Shown: positions 55,601-64,000 of the stretch, piece by piece
Numbering within the stretch: position 1 is the stretch's first letter
Layout of the letters: every line of letters starts with the position of its first letter
From: Mesocentrotus franciscanus
Lineage: Eukaryota; Echinodermata; Echinoidea; Camarodonta; Strongylocentrotidae
DNA: 64,000 nt
Assembly (NCBI GenBank): GCA_037976565.1
Contig: CP137683.1
Location: 14,093,699 to 14,157,698, forward strand
Direction: 5' to 3'
The notes under the pieces: generated by a model
The model's input: the letters and a program-made list of their open reading frames with translations, nothing else
Databases searched by the model: none
What the model was told of the DNA's origin: nothing
Program-made: the position numbers and the translations under genes

Positions 55601-55819
55601 CTTAAAAAGTTAAAAAGTGGAACATTGATGTACAATGGAGAACAAAATTAACTGGAAAGGAGGCAGCAAGTGATGAAAGGAAATATGAGATACCAGTTAG
55701 TGGGGAGAAATAATTTATCCTTAGAAATGGATGGCAAAAGAGGAGGTCTGAAAATGAATAAGAAACTGAGAAATAGAAAAAATAGAGGAAAATAGAGGAA
55801 TGAGAGAGATATTTAAGGA

Positions 55820-55990
55820 ATGGTAGAGAGGAGAGAGAGGAGGGAGAGAGGAGAGAGAAAGAGATTGAGCTATAGAGAAAGAGAAAGAGAGAGAGAGATT
55901 GGGAGAGGGAAAGGGAGAGGGAGAGGGGGGAGAGAGAAGAGATTGAGAGAGAGAGAAAGAAAGAGAAAGAGAGAGAGAGAGAGAGTAGAA
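55820..55990. repeat. purine-rich (GA)n tract
   Basis: The third such tract within 1.2 kb, with AGGGAGAGGGAGAGGGGGG in the middle. Confidence 0.95.
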
Positions 55991-56574
55991 AAAGAAGTTA
56001 ACAGATGAACAACTACCTCGCTCCATGTACATGAATATTTGCATTTGAACGGTTGTGATGAATTCAGCAATCATTTGAATGCAATTACCCACCATTAGTT
56101 TTCCTGTAAAGAATCTCTCTGTTGTTTACCTTTGCAACTCATGGACCTTATCAATGCATTGTTTGCCTTTTCACTCGGGACACCACTAGGCACACAAATT
56201 GCTCACTATTGCAAACCTAAGTGCTTGCCAAATACTCCTACATGCGAGCAGTGATAAAGATCGTCCGTTTGTTTGGGTTTTTCCAAAGCTAAATGGTTAA
56301 ACCAGTGAAGGGGATGATTAATATTGATTGTTACACTCTAACGAGCATCCCCATGAATTGATGAATCTCTCTGCTGTTCACGCTTGGTAATCATATGTAT
56401 GTTATCTAAATGTTATGATTGTGATATGCTCTTGTTTGTAGACAGAAGATTTAAAGGCTTACTACGTAGTTGTGAATTTAAAGCCCCACTGTACTACTTA
56501 TAGCTACTTGCGCCCTCTATAGGCCTATATCCAACAATGCCTATATCCAACAATGCCTAAGTGGTACCCGTTGA

Positions 56575-56665
56575 TAATAATAATACAATATTTATAAAGC
56601 GCATAATAAACAGTCTGTTTCTCTATGCGCTGTACAAGCATGAATGGCAATTCGAGAAATATAAT
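56575..56665. repeat. L2/CR1-type retroposon tail
   Basis: AATACAATATTTATAAAGCG followed by CTCTATGCGCTGTACAAGCA lies just 3' of the LINE remnant (which is on the minus strand). It is compatible with that element's 3' end. Confidence 0.5.
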
Positions 56666-56814
56666 CACAAAAAGAAATCAACGAAGAGAATAAACAAATC
56701 TTATAACTACTAAAATGACTAACTTAACATTATAACTAATTTAATTATTAGAAAGATAGATAACATGGTCAAAACAAATAACGTAAGTAAGGACTAAAAT
56801 ACAGTTTAAGATAA

Positions 56815-57395
56815 CTAATTGAGGCCAAAGAGGTGCGTTTTAAGTACAGATTTGAACATTGCAGAAGTGGGTGCCTGTCATATGAAATTGGGAAGATTGT
56901 TCCAAAGGTTTGGTCCAGCAACTGCAAAAGATCTCCCCCCATAGTATAATGTATTGGTTTTGGGGTACACAAAGTAATGCTTGATTGCTTGAACGGAGGG
57001 TTCGGGTGGGTGGTATTGTCTGATCAAATCAGCCAGGTATGAAGGAGAAGAACTGTTTTGAGCTTTATATGTAATTAATAAAAGTTTGAACATGATGCGC
57101 TTATCTACGGGAAGCCAGTGTAGTTTCTTAAGAGTACTAGTTATACTTTGTTGGTGTGGAGTGCGAGTGACCAGTCTCGCTGCAATTTTCTGTATCATCT
57201 GGATCCGGTGAATATCTATTGCGGGAAGTCCAAACAACAAGCTGTTGCAGGAGTCTAATCTGCTGGTCACAAATGCATGCACCAGAGTGAGTGCAGCTTG
57301 TTTCAAAAGGAAACATCTGATTTTACTTATGCCCCATGATTCCTGCCATTGCTGATTTGCAAACAATTTTGATATGTTCTTTCAAGGTGATCCCC
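56815..57395 (-). pseudogene. LINE reverse transcriptase C-terminus (CR1/L2-like)
   Basis: The minus strand reads TLKEHIKIVCKSA (57,385 down, separate frame), ISKIRCFLLKQAALTLVHAF, VTSRLDSCNSLLFGLP, KKLHWLPVDKRIMFKLLLIT and GGRSFAVAGPNLWNNLPNFI. A TGA replaces one codon near 56,878. The frame then continues SAMFKSVLKTHLFGLN to a natural stop at 56,815-56,817. The frameshift near 57,330 and the internal stop make it a dead, 5'-truncated copy inside the cyclase intron, in antisense. Confidence 0.85.
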
Positions 57396-57689
57396 CATGA
57401 TGCCCTTTTTCTTATGTTAATTGAGAGCTGATTTGATGTGATAACCACCTGTCAGTGACCTCGTAGGGAGGTCTAATCCCTCCATGCCAAACTAGTGCAG
57501 AGGGGCTTTAAAGATATACAGTGTAGTTGAGTTCTGTTCATGCAATTGCATGGTGAAATTTACTGTTCCCAAGCAATTGGTAAAGGTTAATTTATTATTT
57601 ACACACATGTACTATGTAGTACTTAGAAAAATATGAAATAAAAGAGAAACTACAGATACAGATATGTGTCATTTTGTATCAAGAATGGA

Positions 57690-58225
57690 TGGGGACAAAT
57701 TTCAGGGGGCAAAATTTCAGAGGGCAACGGCATTGAAGAATGATCTAGAAGGAATTCTCGTGCATCAGAATCTGACTTAACAGAAAGTTATTGTGAAACA
57801 TTCAAACATATAATTCTTTTTGGAAAAAAACCACCATTAATTTCTCTAGTTTAATCCACAGAATTTAGTTATAGATTGTGGAATTCTCTTTGGAAGACCA
57901 CTGTAAAAACAATATCAGACTGTAAATGTTGAGAGAAAAAAATGGAACAAATTTCATTGCAACGGCATGAAGGAATACTCTTAAAGAAACTATATGAATG
58001 CGCCAAAGAATCTGCCTGGATTCACATAATTTTGCTTTCAAACTTACATGTATAATATCTCTTTTAAACGACCATTATACATTATAACAAATGATATAAG
58101 ACATAAATGACAACTTTTCAAGAAAGTATTTGAACAAATTTCAGGGGGGGTTGTGGATCAGCATGAAGGAATAATTTTGAAGGAACTTTATGAATGCGTC
58201 AAAGAATCTGCCTTGAAGCATACTG
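57690..58225 (+). repeat. three diverged tandem units of about 190-255 bp
   Basis: ACAAATTTCA(GGGGG) followed by GCATGAAGGAAT-CT--AA and ATGCG-CAAAGAATCTGCCT recurs at about 57,693, 57,947 and 58,132. The first unit is the most diverged. Confidence 0.65.
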
Positions 58226-58383
58226 CACTCCCGGCTGAAGTTGAAACCAAGTGAAGTTGATTATCTCCCCTCATGTTCTCCCCATCAGAAAACAATAATG
58301 AATCCCTTCTGAGCTTCTCGGCGCATCCACAGGATCTCTGTCGTCGATATTATGGATCGGTAACCTGGTCTGGCCAGCTTATG

Positions 58384-58801
58384 GCTTCTTCGATGACGCG
58401 GCGGGTGAGGCACATTATTGAAAAGTGTGGTTTGAGCGCCCATCACCTGGGTATGCTGTAAACCGTGTAAAAACACCTCCTCAAACCATAGGTGGTTGGG
58501 TGCAGAAACTGCAGGGCATGGGGTTATATACATGTACATTTAGCTACTTGGCTATATAAACAAAAAACATACAAAAATGAAACAAAACAAAACAGTGTTC
58601 TGTCTTGATCTGAATGAAGTTTGCCCCAACAAAACAAAAGAAAACAAAATAAAACATAACAAAAGAAAACAAACAAAAAACAAATAAATGTTTTCCTTTC
58701 TGACTTGGTCTGGGTGCACTTGGCTTCAGAAAATACAAATGATAGGCACTCAGACCACACTTTCTAATAACGTGCCCCACCCGCCGCATTATCGAAGAAG
58801 A
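58384..58801. repeat. inverted repeat with about 67 bp arms
   Basis: The left arm 58,384-58,450 (GATGACGCGGCGGGTGAGGC, AAGTGTGGTTTGAGCGCC) pairs with the right arm 58,733-58,801 at about 85 percent identity. Both arms translate as RRV-HI--KCGLSA-HL, only because they are copies of each other. The spacer is rich in AAAACAAAAC. It is probably a MITE or a foldback remnant. Confidence 0.7.
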
Positions 58802-59094
58802 ACAAAAATACAACCAAAAAAAAAAACAGAAAATCTCACGTTTTCAAGTTTTCCTTTCCAAATTGATCTGAGTGCATATTTCTTGAATCTACTATTAATG
58901 GGAAATACATGTATGGAGGCATTTTTTTGAGTCAGTAATGGAACACCACTTATAGATAGATAAAAACATTGACTTCATGTACATGCACGTATTCAATTAA
59001 AACATATTAGTACATACATGTAGAAATGGACATACCTGTACTCGTCAAATTGAAGGTTTGATGGTCTAACCTGACTGCTTAGAAAGCATGTGTA

Positions 59095-59185
59095 TGCTTG
59101 TAAGTAAGCAACCAGGGGACCGATGGCTTGAAGTTGTGAGACCATTGCTCTACCTCTGAGCCATCTTGCCACCTACTACTGTTTC
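59095..59185 (-). repeat. tRNA-like SINE relic
   Basis: The minus strand reads GGCAAGATGGCTCAGAGGTA GAGC, an A-box-like start of a tRNA, followed by CACAACTTCAAGCCATCGGTCC. The B box is degenerate. It is not a functional tRNA. Confidence 0.35.
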
Positions 59186-60039
59186 GCTACCTACTACTAC
59201 ATCTCACCACCTACTACTGTTTCAGTTTGATAAATGGTCCGCTTAAAATGAGAAACTTTGCATTCACGTAGTTTCATTACAATTTACAATACACTGACAA
59301 GTACCTGTTGGGTGTGCATGTACACTGTAAATATACAAATACATATTTCTTGCAAAACACTGTGGCATTCACTATTACATGTAGCACTTCTTTTGTTAAT
59401 GCCCTTTTGTATAGCTTTCATAATTGTGATTATCATTATTTGTTGATAATTCTCATTACAAAGCAGACACCATCAATCACGGGCGCGAGGTCCTCGCACC
59501 AGGCATTCTATCTCTGAAAATGATCTCCCTTATTACAGCTTGGATTGGACCTACGGGAATAGCGATACTCTGTTGCGTCATTGCATCCATAGATATTCAT
59601 CGCAATGTGGACGTGTGATATTCACTCGTAATAACTGAATATTCGTTTCATATCATTTGGTGTCTCCTTGCACAGAGTTTTTATTTCACATTGTACATGT
59701 AATGGGAAAGCAAAGAAAATAGAAAAGACAGTAAATAAGTCTACTGAGAAAAATAACAAGTCAGGAAGTGATTTTTGTAAAGTAAGTGTGCTATTGGCAA
59801 ACTGTTGAATGTATAAATATAAATATGGAAGTCATGAACACTTAAATGTGTCAGCCGGTAATTATTTTGTTCAATTTCAATTGTTTAATTTTCAAGTATC
59901 TTTCCCTTCACTAATTTGGTTTCAACCACCATACAATTGCAATTTAATATCTAGGTCTCATTTACCCAGGGTAGCCACATCATTAGTAACTCTGCTTTTC
60001 CTACACAGGCCCCCAGATCATTATTATCCCCAGCATTGC

Positions 60040-60225
60040 CACATACCCATTTAATACAACTTAGTCGAGAGGGACAATATACTTGAAACTGCATCAGATA
60101 AATGACTTTTGGAAAAACACCTTGTCCAAAGATGTAGAGATGTATGCACTGAGGAAGGATTGAGCCTCTGACCTCGTGCCTGAGAGACAAGAGTTTCAGC
60201 AATTATACCATAGTGCTCCCACACT
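60040..60225 (-). repeat. tRNA-derived SINE
   Basis: The minus strand from about 60,220 reads GAGCACTATGGTATAATTGC, later GAGGTCAGAGGCTCAATCCT. These are tRNA-like A and B box regions about 45 bases apart. TTTGGACAAGGTGTTTTTCC follows, a body typical of animal SINEs. Confidence 0.5.
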
Positions 60226-60505
60226 TATCATCATCATTGTCATCATCTTCATCATCATCATCACCATCGTCATCATCATCATCATCATCATCATCTTCAT
60301 CTTCATCGTCATCACCTTCATCATTATCATCATCATCATCTTCATCTTCATCTTCATCTTTATGGTCATCACCATCATGATCATGATCATGATCACCATC
60401 CTCATCATCATCATCACCATCATCATCATCTTCATCTCTATGGTCATCACCATCATGATCATGATGATGATGATCATCATCATCTTCATCATCATCGTCT
60501 TATCT
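60222..60505. repeat. (ATC)n trinucleotide tract, about 280 bp
   Basis: TCATCATCATC with CTTCATC, ATGATCATGATC and GTCATCACC interruptions. It begins where the SINE ends. The open frames on both strands are methionine or isoleucine repeats. Confidence 0.95.
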
Positions 60506-60904
60506 CCATCTGTCTGTCTGTCTCTTTGTCTGTATGTCTGTCTGTCTCTCTCTGTCTCTCTCACTCGCCCTTTCTCTCTCATGTACATTTAACTTTGCAT
60601 TGTCAAAATATTCTATTAACCTTTTTTTTTTTACAGTCATTTCAATACATTGCCCTTGTACAGGTGGGCAAGTACATGTACAACTCCTTGTTTTGTTTGT
60701 TGTTGTGATGAATATGAATTATATTTATAAATGCTTATCAGCATTAGATCTCCACCATTGTCTTATTTTCTGACCCAATTAAACACACTCCACAAGCTTT
60801 CTAATTTCTACACCTGATCTCAATGTAACTAATGATCTTACCCTTAAACTAATGTGCCTCTCATCGTCCTTCCCTCATCAAAGGACCTGTTTAAAGTAGT
60901 CATT

Positions 60905-61240
60905 TATCTCTCTCTCTCTCTCTCTCTCTCCCTCTCCCACTTCACTCTATCCTGTTCTTTATTTCTCTTTTCTTTTTTCTCTGTATTCCCTGTATCCTTC
61001 TCGTGCTCCCCGCTTTTAATCCCTTTCTTTTTTCATACATGGATCTGAATCTTTACTTTCTCTTTCCTCATTCTATTGTTCCTCCATCTCCCTCCTCCCT
61101 CTCTCTCCTCCCTCCCTCTCCTTCCTCCCTCTCCTTCTTCCATCTCTCTCCTCTCTCTGTCTCTGTCTCTCTTGCATTCTATCTCATCCGTCTGTCCCTC
61201 TTTTCTTTTTCTCCCCTACCCTTTCCCCCTCTCTCATTCT
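60905..61240. repeat. pyrimidine-rich (CT)n tract
   Basis: TCTCTCTC followed by CCTCCCTCT-rich DNA on the plus strand. The frames are low-complexity artefacts. Confidence 0.9.
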
Positions 61241-64000
61241 GTATTCATCATGAAGGGTTGATGATACTTGAAGTGTCCATTCCTCACTCATCCCAAGTCT
61301 TACAATGACCACCATACACATCAAATGATACAATGCTTTGCATGATGATGATCTTCTAAGGGTCATGTAATAATTACTAAAAAATGAAGCACTCTTATAC
61401 ATGCAGGCCTACATGTACTCTGCAAATCACTCATTAAAGATGCTATGTTAAATGGAATCATTTGTTTTTCGAAGGCTCGTGCCAAAGTACTTTCAAAGTA
61501 AATTGTAATTACTGAGAGTGATGGTGCATGCAGTACATGTGCCCTTGGCAAATCTGTGAATGTTAAAGCCAACTGCAGTGCTATGTACTGGACTTATGTA
61601 AATACGAGTTAGCTTATTTATCGACCTGTATTTAGATCATGTACATGGGCATGTAGGTCAAGTAAATACCCGCCACTGGATGGTTCGGCAGACCTTCTTT
61701 TCACAGGCTTTGCACAATTTTAGAACATGAATGTGGTTGCCCTGGTCGTTTTTCACATATAATAGCCAAAAATGTATTTTGGGCTAGTTTCCCTACATTT
61801 TATGATATTTCCTAGAGAGCTAGACAATTTTTCTTCCATTTTCTCATAAAAATAAGGAAAATAGACCCCAAAACCCATATTATGTTTAAGCTATGAAAGG
61901 ATTTGGAACAAAAGACAGATGAAAAATAGATTCAGAGTTGAAAATAGAAAAAAAAAACATATTATCTGTGCTGTTTTTTCACTATTTTTTCGACTATTTC
62001 TAGACAATTATATTTTAACTAAGGTGACTTCTCAGTAAATCAATTTTAATGACAAATTAATTCTATGAATTTCAGAACATTTTCACAAACAACAATATAG
62101 GGATGCCCTCTAAGTTAACATCTACTATAGATCATAAAATCTAGTATGAAAAAAAGAAATAATGTCAAGAAGTATGAAACTTAGTAAACATGCAGTAAGC
62201 AGACAGTCAACAATATTATAGTTGAATTTCATCTTATTTTAAGGGTATTTTGTGACATTGAAAACCAAATGTTCAGCTTGTATGTATTTCAACTTTTAGC
62301 TTTGAATAATTTTGAACAGTTGTGATTTAATTCAAAATATTTGTTAACATACATTTAGATAAATACAAAACCGAGGAAATTGCTTCAAATTTAGGTCACA
62401 TTACTAGATTCTGATCTTTAAATGTAATTTTCAGAATGAAAGAGAATGAAGTACATTGAAGGAAGAGCTTCACATGAAAAGTTAATATTTAAGTTCGGTT
62501 AACATGTAGATATTGTGTTTTTATGAACCTTTAATACTTCATAGTGTCAGTGTTATTTGGCCATGTTCACAGATTATTGTTAAAAGCATGAAATAATGGG
62601 CATGTTATATCATTAAAGCAAGAGCTTCAGAATCATCCATTCAGAGTCAAAAGGGCTTTAAATCTTTATTAAAGTATATGAGTTAACGTCATTCTGGTTA
62701 TAAACAGATACAATTATAGTTGTGTTGCACATAAGATGTATACAATACATTACTGAAACATGAGTTTTAATAAGAAATTCAATATGAATGGTCCTGCTAC
62801 ACTACATTTTATGTTTGCTCAACAAAAATGATAACCTAATGCTGGATCAGGAGTCCAAATCTTTTGATCATTTTGGTAACACTCTTCAACATTAAATACA
62901 TATGTAAACTGTATATGTAATGCAATAATAGATTGAGTTTCAGAAATTAAATTTGAGTATTCTGGTTACATTGTACATTGTATTCAATACAAGCCAAGCT
63001 GTACAGTATAGAACTTTAGACCTTTTCTCTGTAGTATATATAATACAAAGGAAACATATCAGCAATTGAATTGCTAGCATTGAAGGTAGCCTGGTGGTTG
63101 AATTCAGAAGAAAAAGGGTGAAATTAACACTCCAGAATAATCATCTCGGCCATTTGTCCCCCGTTCCTGATCCTGCCAGGATTTAGAGTTGCAAAGCCAC
63201 GATCAGTGTGACAGATCTGGCGCAAAGAAAAAGCCAAATTTACTCCCCTCTTTCTATTTTTGGGGGCTCATGTCCGCGGGGCATGCACTACATTATTGAC
63301 ATTTTGGGAAGCCATCTGAGCGGCCGGGGATTGTGGTCTGTTAGGGCTCCCTCGTGGTCGGCTTCTCTGCCTTTCCGATGATTTGCTGCCAAACGATGTT
63401 TGGGTTTCCTGCGATTGTGCGAGTTCGTCCGAGTGTGGGCGCATGCAAAGTAAAACAGATGGAGTTTGGCCGGAAGTGAGAGTTTAGGAGACACATATAA
63501 ATGTGGAGAATGTGCTTTCACAATGTGTTCAGAACATAGGAAGTAGGTCAGTGTAATTAACCTTTTAACCCTTCCAGGATAGGATTTATTTTTAGGGCTA
63601 AATTGATCACACATTGTTCTTCAAATAGTCAACAATAATACATTTTTTTCATAGCTATACATTGTTGAAATAATTTCTTTTTTGCAAGTACGCAACGTAA
63701 CTCTTTTTGGACTTAATCCTACACTTTACCACTTGAATTTTTTTTTTACCAGTGCTTGTAATTTGTAATCTGACTTTCAGATTGAGTCAACCTTTATTAA
63801 GGTGCCCGAAATCATTGCCAAAGAACCAAGCATGATTCTTTTGTGTTCATCTCTTCTCTTTGCATTTACGTTGTGAACATCTGCGTCAAGTACCATCACT
63901 GTATGTTCGTCATATGCTCGTCCTTGACCGATTTGGCCTCTCCTCAGAAGGATCGAGCAATCTTGAAAATTAATCAAGCTGGTGTTGGTTTGGTGATTTA
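61241..64000. other. no gene seen (presumed cyclase intron)
   Basis: AT-rich to 63,060, then a somewhat GC-richer patch at 63,120-63,480 without coding features. A minus frame at 63,777-63,977 has a protein-like composition (RRGQIGQGRAYDEH) but no recognised domain. Confidence 0.45.

Noticed and set aside
58273..58461. Similar peptides RRV-HI--KCGLSA-HL from both strands as a conserved protein motif
   Set aside because: The two sites are arms of one inverted repeat, so the similarity is at DNA level.
59095..59185. Functional tRNA gene
   Set aside because: The A box is reasonable, but the B box and acceptor stem are degenerate; better called a SINE relic.
60176..60592. Isoleucine- or methionine-rich frames of 130-138 codons
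   Set aside because: Translations of an (ATC)n repeat.
63777..63977. 66-codon minus frame with protein-like composition
   Set aside because: No domain and no clear splice sites; it ends at an AATAAA-like word and could be a retroposon fragment.

Overview
This is animal nuclear DNA, AT-rich, intron-rich and full of transposable elements. It has three assembly gaps (500, 500 and 23 N). A sea urchin or another echinoderm is the best guess. The reasons are the abundant ACATGT/TAGGCCTA-type repeats, many short DNA-transposon derivatives (MITEs), a gypsy-type LTR element with a tRNA-Leu primer site, and an adenylate cyclase exon of the vertebrate type 5/6 kind. The species itself cannot be read from the sequence.

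Host genes are sparse. (1) On the minus strand at 5.5-6.6 kb are one clear kelch-repeat exon and one likely neighbouring exon. (2) On the plus strand at 33.8-36.8 kb is a six-exon gene model of about 317 codons that I do not recognise. All five introns have GT-AG ends and all junction phases agree. (3) On the plus strand at 53.04-54.08 kb is the first coding exon of an ADCY5/6-like adenylate cyclase. It carries the cytosolic N-terminus and the first transmembrane helices, followed by an intron that runs past the end of the window.

The rest is a stratified transposon landscape. At 20.3-27.0 kb a nearly intact 6.73 kb Ty3/gypsy-type retrotransposon lies on the minus strand. It has identical 198 bp LTRs, a primer binding site and polypurine tract, and gag-protease-RT-RNaseH-integrase interrupted by three small indels. 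It is inserted inside an older hAT-type MITE whose two ends and 8 bp target duplication remain. Other DNA elements with readable ends and target-site duplications (TSDs) are a Harbinger-type MITE (TTA TSD, 2.1 kb), a MULE-type element with 103 bp inverted repeats and a 9 bp TSD (8.3 kb), hAT-type MITEs with 8 bp TSDs (19.1, 39.5, 42.6 kb), and TTAA-flanked piggyBac-like MITEs (4.8, 12.9, 42.8, 50.9 kb). There is also a 1.5 kb foldback element (31.8-33.3 kb) and a 151 bp tandem array inside a larger repeat (37 kb). Four LINE reverse-transcriptase remnants lie at 14, 29.6, 38.4 and 57 kb.

From 52 kb on, the adenylate cyclase exon sits among long polypurine/polypyrimidine tracts, tRNA-like SINE relics and an (ATC)n tract. 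The most unusual small feature is a 31 bp perfect hairpin insertion at 40,526-40,556. It is flanked by an 8 bp target duplication, and the matching empty site is preserved in a duplicated segment 1.3 kb away.
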